Translations under genes and position numbers: made by a program
Shown here: positions 50,101 through 63,000 of the stretch, piece by piece
Layout: each line of letters begins with the position of its first letter
Position numbering within the stretch: position 1 is the first letter of the stretch
Source: Nematostella vectensis
Taxonomy: Eukaryota; Cnidaria; Anthozoa; Actiniaria; Edwardsiidae
NCBI RefSeq assembly: GCF_932526225.1
Contig: NC_064037.1
Span: 11,080,203 to 11,144,202 of the forward strand
Reading direction: 5' to 3'
Length of the DNA: 64,000 nt
Notes under the pieces: generated by a model
What the model was told of the DNA's origin: nothing
What the model saw: the letters and a program-made list of their open reading frames with translations, nothing else
Databases searched by the model: none

Positions 50101-52026
50101 CCACTGGGGACACAATAAACCCTCTGGCAGTGACCACCCCCAGTGACAGTGCTTACAATGCTTACGAGGGCCATGTGTTAGAAAACATATTCGGTTAAAT
50201 ATGTTACCCTCGATAAACAAAGATTAAACTGAAACTAAACTGAAATGAAACCCCCCTTAGTGCAAAAAATGGGCCATTTCTTATTAAAGAATCTTCATAT
50301 ACTATGCTTTATCCATATCATACCTATGACTGCACACCCCCCTCAGCCAATCCTGGGTACGCCACTGCTAATTGTCCCAAAATGTGCACCTAACATGAAT
50401 TTCACGTAATAAGGTAAACTGCCCAAATCCTTTTTAGAAATTATAAAAGTCCTCTGTTCTGTTGTTTACAGTTATGTGTCTTAATGTTGATGAAGTCAAT
50501 CATAAGGCTGTGACAGGGTCTGCCGACAACAAGCTCAGTATAACCACATTTGGTTTGGATGTAAGTCCTTATTTTATTTGACTGTGTATTTGTTTCAAAC
50601 CAGCTCTATTGCACAAGTATCCTGCAGTCACCTTTTCATTAGCATCAAAAATAAAATTTCCATTTGCAATTTTGGGTCTGCTCCTCAAAAGGCTTTTTGC
50701 TTCAAATGAGGAATTTCACATCCAGATTTATACAACATGTATCTAAAGTGAATATCAGTTAGTCTTCAGTTACCTGAGTTCTGTTTGTCAACCTGTTTGT
50801 CCTGGTCTGTTCGCAAATAAAAAAGTGAACACAAATGTGCATATGTCCGGGGGTGTTACTGTAGATAACCCAAAGTTGTTATCATATCTCACTAGAGACT
50901 GTCTATATGATGGCCTATTCCACTATTTATTGATTTATGGTTTAGTCTTCTCTTGTGCATCCCCTACCTATGATAAGTCTCCCTTTTCCCTTGTAACATT
51001 CATTGCTATCTAGGGCCAGTTATCAAGTACTGGTGAAGTCCAGCTGAAGACAGAAGGAGTTGCATCAGTAAAAGTGAGATGTGACTCACGGATTTTAGCC
51101 TCAGGGGCCTGGGACGGCAGGTGAGTCTTGTAGGAGAGGGAGAGAAGGAGGGAGGGAGGGAACTTGCTTAGAGTAGAGCTTCTAAAGGACTAAAGGACAG
51201 CAACAAGGATGGCATTGACATAGCCCTAAACATATCATTTAGAAATAGTAAAGAGTTTTTGCATTGTCATGGTTTAGCCAGAGTATCAGGCGATTTTATT
51301 TTTCAAAAGTTGGAGAGGAAAAATGGGTATATACTTTAAAGGGAATGATATAAGGGCCTGGGCTACCTATGGCCTGCATAAAAAGTCGGTCCTTATCCCT
51401 TAACTTTTCTTCTTCCCTTTGCCAATGACATAAGTTTGAGTCTGATTTTACAACGTCGCCAGAGTTTTTTTTAGTTCACGACAAAAGCCATCTGCATACT
51501 CGTTTAGTCGTTCTTGGCATCAAATCTGAAGCTCGCTTATATCTTTCCCACTGCTGCTGTGCGATGCATAGGGATTTAATTGGTTGGTTCCATATTATTA
51601 TTCAATCTTAAGATCATCATAAACAACAGCTCCAACTCATTCCTTTATCAACCACCCATCCAATGCATCGGAGAATTTATTTGTAGAACAACATCATTCC
51701 ATCACCCATAATGTAGAACGCATCGGGATTATTAATTTGCAAGTTGAACATATTCCGCCTTTAGATGCTGGGTCTTAACCCCTATTGTCGCAAATTCCAT
51801 TGTAAATTAGCGCGGGAACGTTAACTGTAATAGCGAAGATGGTTTTCTTTATCTTCCTAGAGTTCGCGTTCACAGTTGGAAGAGTCTAAAGCCCCTAGCC
51901 GTGCTCAATTACCACTGTGCGACAGTGAATACCGTCGAGTTCTCAAGCGAATCGTCAGCAGGGCGAATGCTTATGGCTGCTGGATCCAAAGACTCACGCA
52001 TAAGCCTATGGGATATTTATAATTGA
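47135..52026 (+). CDS. GNB1L: GNB1L, WD40 protein (9 exons, about 322 aa)
   Basis: G-protein beta subunit-like protein 1, a single WD40 propeller implicated in stability of PIKK kinases (established for animal GNB1L). Exons: 47135-47250, 47948-48070, 48309-48424, 48509-48546, 48662-48731, 49680-49823, 50472-50560, 51014-51120, 51861-52026. Phases close. It matches the human protein along its length: GPVYVLRGTIGSVNALKF, SGSSNGIISLWNLKTKR, SHGRDGKIFIWD, PMILCGYENGKVALWDIS, KAVTGSADNKLSI, ILASGAWDGRVRVHSWKSL, LAVLNYHCATVNTVEF and AAGSKDSRISLWDIYN. Length is close to the human 327 aa. An in-frame ATG at 47093 could add 14 residues; 47135 fits the family's short N-terminus better. Intron 6 carries a SINE. 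Confidence 0.94.
47388..47583. mobile_element. Diverged fold-back element in GNB1L intron 1
   Basis: Ends ATACTTGCCAACC and AGAGTTGGCAGTGTAT form an imperfect inverted repeat. The right half has GGGAGTCTCCTGCAAAAACG, reminiscent of the ATAGCTGTCAAC family interior. Probably an old relative. Confidence 0.5.
49866..50248 (+). mobile_element. tRNA-derived SINE in GNB1L intron 6
   Basis: The head resembles a tRNA. It has an A-box-like TGGCCTAGTGTGTTAGCG, an anticodon-arm-like GGCCTCTCACTG (CTC at the anticodon position, so Glu-like) and a perfect B box GGTTCGAATCC. An unrelated body of about 250 bp follows, containing GGACACTAAACCGGAGGCCC. The tail is of the AAACTGAAACTAAACTGAAA type. The order tRNA head, body, simple tail is diagnostic for a SINE rather than a tRNA gene. 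I cannot name the family. Confidence 0.82.
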
Positions 52027-55000
52027 GGTTATATGCCCCTCTCTTTTGCCTTGTGGGACGCACAGTGAAAGCAACATTGGATCCGCGTTCCGTAACATCG
52101 TTTGCGCATGGATATTAGAGGACGAAAGGTTTTCCGACAAGGACATGAGAAATATTTACTTTCACCAGGGTCTACGTTCAGCAATTTGGGGGGGAAAAGG
52201 TATTTTACACTATTGGAAGGAGTATGTTTGAAATTTGCGGGTTCCTTCGATAAAGAGCGCTTATCTTCAAGATCACGTGCTGTTTTTCTCATGAAGAACC
52301 GACTCAAGGTGCTGAAGATTCGTCTGAGTGTATGTATGTGGCGTCTCATTAGGGATCTTACGCAACGACGACGGCGTGGAGAACGTGACCCAAAAAAATG
52401 CTTTTATACTTAGCGCTCAATTCTATTATTAGGGACTTCACGCGAAAGGTGACCAAAGAAAATTCAGAGCCGGACTTGAAATACATTCTGAAATGGCCTG
52501 TCTGATAATTTTCAGCCGTTTTCCTAAAAACTATGACGTGGAAAGTCCAAGTTTCATGGTCTAGAATGAGGACGGAGACGACGTGTGTGCTGACCAGACT
52601 TTCATTGTTTGCTATGGCATAAAAAGGGTTCTACACTATAACTAAAAAGTTGATTTTATAAAAAATAGTTCAGCATTTATTGCGAGCGCTAAGCATAAAA
52701 GCAATTTTTGTCACATTCCTCTTTCCGTCGTCGGTCGGCGTAAGGTATTTCCCCGGGGGGTTCATCCCATGTCGACCTGATAGGGATGCTCGTCGTATTT
52801 TTTAGGGGTCAAAATCGGGCCTCAGGTATTTTTTAGGGGGTATCCTAGAAAAAAAAAAGGCTTTTCTCTTAGAATTGGTATTTTTAGGGCCTCTGGGGTA
52901 TTTTTTAAGGGTAGCAAGTTTTGGTGTGCGGGTATTTTTTAGGGGTATTTTTCGAATTTCACGACAAGCATCCCTATCACTTTTCCCCTGAGGAACCCCC
53001 CGGAGGTATTTCTCTCATCAATTGAGACAGAGATGTGATTTGAAGGGAGTGTGGTTCTGGTACAAGGTGCTTGTTTACGGCAAAAACCTTCTCTTGCCCA
53101 AGGTCTCTTGGAACAAATGCCACGTGCAGTTCTCTCACGTTGAAGGAGAAATAATGTAAAATATGTGGCTTTGGCGGTTTTCCGGAAAATGCCTTCATGC
53201 TATTGGTCAGACGTAATTGCATAACCCCGCTGGCTTAGTAGAAATTATGACATAACGGGCTCAGTCATATTCACTGAAGAGCGATCAGAAGATAACATTT
53301 ATAATTCATGTGCGCGGTCTGCTCCCAACCTTGGGGATTTTTTTTTGTTGCGTTCGTATATATTCAATATTTGGAAGTGTGCGTAAATAAGGATCTAATA
53401 CAACGACATATAGACAACACTCAACAACTAAAAAGGGGTCGTACTATGGTAACAGTTCGCAAAGAAATATCGACCTCACAAAGAGAGGGAGAGAGGTGTT
53501 TTTTTCAAGCGCATCACTTATATCGCGAAGTCTTTCTTGTGAAGCGCTCTTAGCCGGATACGCTTATATAATGTCAACTGAGATATTCCAGTACTTGGGG
53601 AACAAGAAAACGCAATGGAAAGCTCACATCAAGGAAAATAAGAGGGTGGCTGTTTTTCGTGAGAGGATTGCGCCGGTTGAGCGAAATGGTGAGTTTCTCA
53701 TCAATTATCATTCATAAGTATTTTGCATTGTTTTACACATATGCGTCATATGTTATTCTATTATTTCCTTATAAACAATCAAAGAAGCTCGCTCACGAAT
53801 TTTTTTCTTGCGTTTTATTAAGTGGCTTTTCTAAAGCGCTAAATCAAATGGTGCTAGAAAAAAGTTTTACCAAATTGTAAGGTGCATCGGTGTTTATCAT
53901 AAATAATTAGGATGGAAACTATTTTCTTACTCACATCAATTCAGCCAGTAAAATCTCGATTTCACCTTAATTATTTCATAAGTCAAGCTGTGCTTTTAAC
54001 GCTCGCATTGTCCTATATAAGTAAAAATACTTTCCCGGGCCCTCGTAACATCCTTATTCTTTCAAAAACACGCGTTTTGAATTTTGGCCGGCTATAACAA
54101 AATCTCAAGCCGTGACGATCTTCACAGAAGCCTACAAGCTACTCTCTTTTGCCCAATTTAAAGAGCTATTGCTTTTTGTCCTGTGCGGAAAAAAATACAT
54201 ACTTCCCATGCAGATCTGAATCTTTTTACAACGATCAATATTGGATGAACTAAATTTGAATACAAGTGTAATATACTTTGCAAAACCAATGCCAGTTAAA
54301 GAGCAAAATTTTATAAGCGTTTTCCCGAGTTAAACGCTTTAGCCAATGTGCCAGAATAGCAATGCGTACATACGAAAGAAACCTCGGAAACCTTATAGAT
54401 AGGCAGGAAACGATGTGCGCGACTCTAGCCGTGTTGGCCATATAATCCCTTCTTTATACGCAAAACAAGTTATTTAGCTCAAACGTATTACAGCTATCTT
54501 GTTTTCTGTTTTAACTGGATTAATTCCACGTGTGTTCTGCGACGATGGGGATATGTTCTTATAAATGAACTCGTATGAAATCATTTAAATCGGTGGAGGG
54601 GGTTATAAATGGCCCCCATTTGTTTTGAAATTCCGATGATGAATCGTAAATACTCTATTTCTCTTGTCTTGGGTTTTTCACGAGATGGCATTTTTTTCTT
54701 TCATTTTAGATGTTCGTTTTGGTCTTCATTAGCTTTGATAAAGATGAAAGAGAAATAAGATAGCTTATTGACTTTTGCTCAGTTGCCAAAACTACACTTG
54801 ACAACTCTCTCTCGTTGGAAAACCACATTGGTCATGTAGCAAAATAAATCATTACTTACACGGCTTGGGTGCCTTACGGGATGCCAAAACTTCCCTCTCC
54901 TGTATGCTATTATGTCTGGGGATGCATCAAGAATAAAGATCAAACGCGTCGCTTCGCCTGTGCAGGGATAATGAAAAAACATATCGTTGGATTATTTCTT

Positions 55001-57015
55001 GGGGGAATAGAAACGTTCCCATTTGCGGGTACAGCCAGTAAGGAAATGTGTCGCACTTTGGTTGTTTCTTTAATCACATGCTTGTTATCACATCAACCGT
55101 TGAGTTTTAGATTTCAGCTACTGTGCCACTCTCACGGGTCTTGATAGTCGTCTGCCATTTACCCTATGCCTAAGCTATAAACAAATCGATTCGCCACCAG
55201 TTGTAAACCAAACATTACTGATGCCACAATGATGGGTTATAGCTTCATTTGCTAAGCAAGTTATTGAAGATAAATTGTTTTCCTGTATGTTTTTTGCATT
55301 AATTATGTCAGAATTGTCTGAAGATCCAGTCATCATCGCAACAAACGTCACTTAAAAAGGGCGGATGAAAAAAGGCGTGGAGCAATGGTTAGGAAAAACA
55401 GTGCGGTTTCTGGAAGCGAAATAGCAGTGTGCGGGTAACACATTGCTGTTTCTGGATGCGAACAAGAAATACTTTATGCAGACATCGATAAAAAATCAAA
55501 AGGAGCTTTCGTGTTCAAATCGATCTTTGTGCATAATATAATAGACTTTTGGTGCGAATTCAGTTGTCCGTGTAGTCATGCCAGTTGTGCCAATTATTTG
55601 ACCCCATTTGGAGGGTACATTGATCCGGTAATGTTCGCGGGCGAGTGTCCGATTTCTCGCCGCATTATGTCATAACATTGATCCCTGACGATAAAACTCG
55701 TCGGGCGGTAAGGAGAAGAATGTAAGCAAGGTCTACTTCCAGAGGAAATAGATAAGCTAGGAGAAACTACGTAAAGCTCTTTGTGAACGTGTCTTGTTGA
55801 GGTATTGATGGTCCTTACAAGCAAGAATAACTTAACGAATCTCTTTTAGGCGCCATGGTTGTCACCCTAGCAAAATAAAAAAAGGTGTAAGAGAAAGCGT
55901 CCATTTCCCTCGCGGTTGATTTGGGGAAGCTTATGCAATATTTTCGATTGGTGCGGTGAGAGGAGCTAAAAGCTTTGTTTTTTGATGTCTTGTTTCTGTC
56001 AATATTATGGCAAAACAAGCAATTATAAAATACAACAACAGCGAATAAAAACAACACAAATAAACCAATATAATTTTGCTGTAGTTGTCGTTGCTTCTGT
56101 TGTTTTTGTTGTTGAAGTACTTTATTTATCATTGTCGCTGTTCTCGTCGTAATTGTTTTGGGTTGACAGAATGTGCAGGACGTTCCCGGGCGTGCCGTAT
56201 TCAGTTCGCCACCCAAAAATTGGCTATGGCATTATATTTTGGTATATTTTTATTTGTCTTTTAAAGGGATTGTCTAAAAATCTGGTTATGCCCGGACTTA
56301 ACTGGCTTAACTTTTTCCTGCGATAGTAAACAAAAATATCAAGTAAATTTGGTTAGCTCGATAAAACAGCATTTTTTGTTTCAATTGGCTTTTTGATTTA
56401 GAAGAAGTATTCTCAATTATTTGGGTGGAGCAGAATTTAAACAGCACACTGGTTTGTTGTAGTTATTGTCTTTTGGAATATTTATTTATTCCTCCCCAAT
56501 AAGTGAACCATGCGTGAACATTTAGCTCTTTTTTTTTATAACATGCGAATCAAACTAGGTGTGCAAAGAGACATTAATGTTTATATTGAACACTAATGTA
56601 GTAGTGTCGTTTTTGTTTATAAGAATATGTGAATTTGTTATCCAAAAGAAAACCATAATCACCATGCATGTCAAAATTACTGTAATATTGTGTGCTATAG
56701 AAATGCAAATTTATGTGCTTGTAAACGTTCTAAACCACAATAGGTTCTATCGCAAAGCGAAATAAAATCCCAAAGACCATTGTTTGTTAATCGTTTGTGA
56801 AATCAATTTTCTCAATGTCAACTTTTCTCATGGGTTAAATTGGAAGGAGAAATCTACAAGCGATTTCGTGAAATGGGTAAATAAAAAAAGAGAAATCCAA
56901 ATTCTGCCCCGAGCACCAAAGATTTAACCCAAGTATTTACATGGAATACCCGCTCCTGATTGGTTAATCGTTAATGAATATTCATTACCTCTCGACCTCC
57001 TCGGGAAAAGCCAAG
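52027..57015. other. Intergenic region between GNB1L and SGSM
   Basis: About 5 kb. It holds the 3' flank of GNB1L, a fold-back element (52742-53010) and the SGSM promoter near 56.9 kb, where GATTGGTTAATCG supplies an inverted CCAAT box. No exon was recognised; open frames such as 54869-55144 (+) and 55815-56216 (-) have no domain or splice support. Confidence 0.6.
52742..53010. mobile_element. MITE-like element with nested inverted repeats
   Basis: Inner inverted ends GATAGGGATGCTCGTCGTAT and ACGACAAGCATCCCTATC. Outside these, ATTTCCCCGGGGGGTTCATC faces GAGGAACCCCCCGGAGGTAT. The interior has repeated GGTATTTTTTAGGGG motifs. Non-coding. Confidence 0.72.
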
Positions 57016-60000
57016 ATGGCTCCTCCGAAAGGTATAGCGGCAAGCAATTCGCTGCAAAAATGCCTTCCAATTCGCTAACTATTTCATTTCTCGCTAGAGC
57101 ACTACCAAGGCAAACTCAATACCTGTTTACTATATATTTTCAGATGTGGAAACACGTCAGAAATTGTTGGAGACTTTAAAGAGAGAGGTGAGTTGACAAA
57201 CACTTGTTTAAATCGACTAAAAACTAGCAGTTCCGTCCCCGAAAATAAAGCTTTTTTTAATTACAAATAGATATTCACTATTCTACATAGCATAGCGGTT
57301 CTAACAGAGGCTCCTGTTATTTTTAGAAGCATGACTTTGATAACTTCGTTTTCAAATATATGGGTAGTTGCTTTCGAATATTTCATTCTTATTTTTTTCA
57401 TTCCCAGGTGAAACAGATCATGGAAGAAGCGGTGATGAAAAAGTTTATCCATGCAGACAGCTCGACCATCACTTCCCTTTGTGGTAAGAGGCACATATTC
57501 ATGTTCCATAGAGGGCTGTCTTACATGCCCTAGGTTCTTATAGAGTGGTTCATTGATTTGTTTTATTTATTTAATGATTTCGAATCAAAATTATTGATCG
57601 CGCGTTCGAAGACGCAGTGAAAACACGCTCGAATTCTAATTCAATTTAAGGTTTTGGCTGAGGGCGTTTGATCTTTTAGCCACGACTACCTCGTTATTCC
57701 TGGATTTAAATCGTAATCAATTCTACGTTTGTCGCTAGTTCTTCGGTGTAAACAGAATATATTTTTCTTCTGACCCGTTTGTATATAGTGCAGAGAGGAA
57801 GCGATCGCTCGGCAAATATTTTCTTGGATTAAGTTCCCATGAAAGACAGCGTTTGCAGTTCAATGATAACACGGAAACCCTACCTAAAAATCACCTTTTA
57901 TCTCTCATACAATAATTCCACATATCCCAGGACATAATCCACCCTAGGTTAAGGATTGATTTTACTTAACCCCTTGTACCATGGAGATTTAAAAATCACC
58001 CAGGCCTGTATTCATATAATTAATGAGTTTTTCCGTAAACTATGTAGGATTATACTTATATAGATATAAGTAGATGTATGCAACTTGGGAATATTAAGAC
58101 CAAATATATTTATTTTGTTAGATTAAATTCCTGTAGGCATAATCTCACCATATTTTTGTTGTACTTAAATTTGTTTTTTGTCTTCTTCTTCCCATTGTTG
58201 CTATTTTGGACCCAGACTGCAATTAAGTCGTGTTTTTATTCTCGATTCAGTGACAAATGGCTTGGCCCAGCAGGGCCTCCTATCACGTTCCTCGGTTTCA
58301 GAGAATAATGACCACTCACTGAAGGAGACTCAGTGAAGGATTTTTATCACCTAACAAATTGTGAAGAGCAGAAAACAATGTCTTGTTAGAAATAGTAGTA
58401 ATTGGATCTAGCAGGCCCGTAATGATTTTTTTGTAATCCATTTGGATTACAAGATATAGTACAGCAGATACTGTTTATCAACTCAGTTTTATGTTTTTGG
58501 GATTTTTATTTATAAAGAAGATAAAATCTTTTGAAAAAAAATAGGATATCTAGTTTAAGTGCATTATAGTTTAATCTGGCAGATTGTTGTTTTGCATAAG
58601 GTTTTTCTGTGAAAGCTCCCCATCAAGTCGCAACATTTGTCTTTCTTAATAGCATTATTAACCTATCTTTAAATCACTTGCTTATCATCAGTAAATTCAA
58701 CATTTGTCACATTTTGTTCTAGACTGCCCTAGCTGTCAAACTTTACACCTAGCATCAAAAAAGCATTAAGATTAAAGAGACATTAGAGCAAGCATATGTT
58801 GGATGTTTTTTATTTATTATAGAGTTTGAATTGTGAAGCTAAAAGGGTCATCATTTGCAGACACAAAGATAACACCAGCCATATTTGTACTCTTAGTCAC
58901 TTATATTACATAATTCATAAAAAAAACAATGAGGCTCATTCATTGATTAGTTAAAGCAATCGCTCATTGCCTGAATTTACTAAAATTATACACAATGCAT
59001 TATAACTATTTTCCACATAAGGTCAAGTAGGTGTGGCATATAATTGATTATTTTAGCTAGTGAAATTTTCTTGTTCTCTTTGCAAATCAAAGCACAGCTA
59101 CGATTGAGCTATGATGAGTTTGTTTTCATAGAAAAAAATCAATTCAGCTGAAAATCATAAAAAATGGCAAAACTCCTCTGGCAGATCCAAGATTCCCAAT
59201 AAGAGGGGGGGTGGGGTGGAGTGGGGAGGCAAAAGCAAGGATTTTATGAAAGGGGGGAGGGGGCTGGACTTATTGTTCTTTCATGGATTTTTAAGTATTC
59301 AAATACTTCATATTTTCATTAATGATTAAGGGGGTCAAGTTCTGCTCGCCACATAATTAGATGTGCGCATGTTATCTGTGAGGGTAGCGACACCTCCATT
59401 TTTTAGTTAGTACCACTTTTTTATTTAATCAAATTTGCTGTGTTTTTATTTGTATCTCTTGTTTTTCTGAGACTAGATTATCACCTGGTCTCCAGAAGCT
59501 TAACTCACTAAAATCACCTTTGCTCTATTCTCATATTTCCTGTTTCAAATTTTGTATAGATAGTCCTGATTCAACTGCATGGTCAGACTTTTAAAAAAAA
59601 CACCTTTTCTCTATTCTCATATTTCTTGTTTCCAATTTTGTTTAGATAGTCCTGAGTCAAATGCATGGTCTGACTTTGAAAATCACCTTTGCTCTATTCT
59701 CATATTTCTTGTTTCCAATTTTGTTTAGATAGTCCTGAGTCAAATGCATGGTCTGACTTTGAAAATCACCTTTGCGCTATTCTCATATTTCTTGTTTTCA
59801 ATTTTGTATAGATAGTCCTGAGTCAAATGCATGGTCTGACTTTGAAAATCACCTTTGCTCTATTCTCATATTTCTTGTTCCCAATTTTGTAGTCCTGAGT
59901 GAAATGCATGGTCTAACTTTGAAAATCACATTTGCTCTATTCTCATATTTCTTGTTCCCAATTTTGTATAGATAGTCCTGGATGAAATGCATGGTCTGAC

Positions 60001-63000
60001 TTTGAAAATCACCTTTGCTCTATTCTCATATTTCTTGTTCCCAATTTTGTATAGATAGTCCTGAGTGAAATGCATGGTCTGAGTTTGAAAATCACCTTTG
60101 CTCTATTCTCATATTTCTTGTTCCCAATTTTGTATAGATAGTCCTGAGTAAAATGCATGGTCTGAGTTTGAAAATCACCTTTGCTCTATTCTCATATATC
60201 TTATTTTGTATAGCTGCTGTACAGGCTGGGCTCACGCATGGTCTCAAGAAGCGCGCTGGTGGTCTTCTGCCTGCATATGATACTCAGACCATACTAGAGA
60301 AACTGGCGAAAATGTCAGAAGCCGCTGCTGAACTTGTAAAAGAATTGTCTGGAAATGAAAGCTCACAGAAACTAAATAATGGAACTTCAGGTAAAGTTGC
60401 TCTTTCGTGTATGTGTCTCTAGTTGACAGCTCTGAAGTATACTATCAAAAGCTTTTTTTATCAGAATAGCTCAAAGAATTCTTGTAACTAATCAAAGACT
60501 CGGATATTGAGACATGGTAAACTCATAATAGTTTTGTTCTCGTTTAGTTAGTCTTATTTTTTGTTATTGTTTTGTCATACAGGTGGTCCAGGGGAGAGTC
60601 CCAAGTCCAAGCTCAGCTTTAGTCTTGGCCCTTCCAGTAATTCCAGCACCAAAAAGATTAATGGGTACAGCGTGACTGGACACTGCGGCAAGTACCTCTG
60701 GATCAGAATCGCTCTCTTGGAAAAATTACTCACCAGGATTGTGGTAGACCTCAAGTCATATGCCAGGTAAAAGAAATAGAACCCTACCCTCTTCTTATTT
60801 TGAGAGTTTTTATTGTATTAGATTTTATGATAAAAAAAACAACAGCAGACAACTATGAGTTTATAGGTAATATAATATGTAGTCCTTAAACAGCCTTTGT
60901 CAGCCACCGTTTGGTTTTGTCTCAATGAGATCACAGTATATGTTTTTCTTGTTGCAGCATGTTCTATGAGCCAGAAGCCTTGATAGCTGATCCTGTTGAC
61001 GGCCAGATATTCATTGAGCTCTTGGACGGCCCTTGTGCGCTTGACTTTTCCAAAATGAAGACTCCAGACAGCTATTGGACAGACCCCTCTGCCGACGAGC
61101 TTGTGCAGAGACACAAAATCCACAGCAGTCTGTACCCAGTGCCTTCCTCGCCGAACCCACCCCGCCCTCAGCTTGGGGCAACGGCCAGGAAACAGGAGGA
61201 GAACACTGCTGTTGCTCCAGTCATGGCCCGGGAACACATAGAGTCTCTCCATCAGAACAGCTATACAACTTTGCTCTATGGCAAGAACAATGTGAACGTG
61301 CAACCAGTGAGTACTGTGAATTGCCATATTACTATTGCAAATATTTATGCAAAATTGAAAGATATTCAGCCATTCAGCAGAAAAAAACAATTCACCCTTT
61401 CGGCGCTGATAAGTCACATGCATTTTAAGGGGTCAAAGTCCAACAAATCGTAAACAACCCGCGGCTGCAATAAATTTTGAGTTACATAGTTATGTGATCA
61501 AAAGCCACTCATTTAGTTATGGAACATCATTCATTGCAGCATGAGAAAGCGAGTCCTATCCCTGGCTATCTGTCATTACACAAGAGTAATGAGTTGCTGG
61601 TGCTTAAATGGACACCCAATACACTAATGAGTGGATCGGATGAGAAGGAAAAGAGCTTGTTCTGGGATTATGCACTCACGGTTAACCTGAATGATGTGGT
61701 CTATCTTCATTGTCACCAACAGTGTGAGTACATGGAAATCGAAGAATAATTGTTGTAATGAAAGTAACACAATAACTTTAAACTAATCAGAGAACACTTT
61801 TGTTTGTTTAAGTCTCTAAATTCTTTAAAATTCCTTATGGAACTTTGAAGTGAAATGGATGGATGCTGCTAGATGGTTTCCCAGTCGAAGTCGTGCGTGA
61901 ATATATTCGCACAAAACTGGGACTTTTGTGCTGGAACTTTTTCCCAAGTTTTTTCTCTCACTAAAAAGTTTTGTCTGCTTAGTAAGCGTTTCCTTTTTTC
62001 TGCACCCTTACCCCCTGAATGATCCTTTTTGTAACTGCCTTTATTGCTGCTCTTTTGACAGCTGGCTCAGGCGTGGTTATTCTGATTGGTCAAGACGGCG
62101 TACAGAGACCACCCATCCACTTTCCCACAGCTGGCTCACTTCTCTCCTTCCTCAACTGTTTGGAGAATGGTCTCCACCCCTTTGGACAGTTGGACCCACC
62201 ATTATTTGCCCCTCGGAGCAGAGGACTGGTACTCCCGAGTCTCAAGAAGACTGGGGAGAGTTCGGCACCAGTCTCCCCCAACAAAGAGCTGAATAACCAG
62301 GACTATGTATTTCGGCTAGTTTCAGCCACGAAACCTGAGGATGTTGGTAAGCAAGGATTAAAAGTTCTGAAAATATCATTTCAACTACAATATAAGGTAG
62401 TTAAAGCCGCATTGTCACCAGTTTGCTTCCGGTCGATTACGTAACAATCTCCTATGATTTTTAACGGAAAACGCGAAAAGAATTTCAAAATAGTGAAAGA
62501 AGTGTGTCTATTGGAAGTTTATTTGAGGATGGACTGACAATTTACAGCGAATGGCCTGTTATATATCTCGGATTCTAAAATATTCTACTTGTGTCTTTTA
62601 ACGGTTGAGGTTTCATTCGGACCTCCGGAAGTAAACTGGTGAAAATGCGGCATTAAAGAAGTTGAAAGCAAGTTGTGTTGCTCATGTATGCATGTTAATT
62701 ATTTCAGTTTCCAAGGAGATGGAGAAACTAGGATCACGAAAGAAGTTCATGAAGAAGCCAGGCCTCGCAAGTGGCTCCAAGATTTCTAGCTTCAGCCGTA
62801 GATTGCAAAAACACAATGGACAGCCGACCAGGTAAGAGGGCAAGCTTTCAATCACGGAAAGAACATCAGAAGAAGAGTGTCCAATCGTGCTCAGTGGACA
62901 ACCTATAAAATCGAACCCCTCGAGTTACAGTTATTGTTTACAATGACGATACTATATAGTTGCCTGCTAGCCTGTTCTAATTTGGGGTTAATTGAAATTT

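Noticed and set aside
55815-56216. 133-codon minus-strand frame with a hydrophobic stretch
   Set aside because: It is driven by a CAA/CAG-type low-complexity stretch, with no splice partners or recognised domain.
60818-61423. 201-codon minus-strand open frame
   Set aside because: It is antisense to the SGSM exon at 60958-61306, whose sense frame matches the family.
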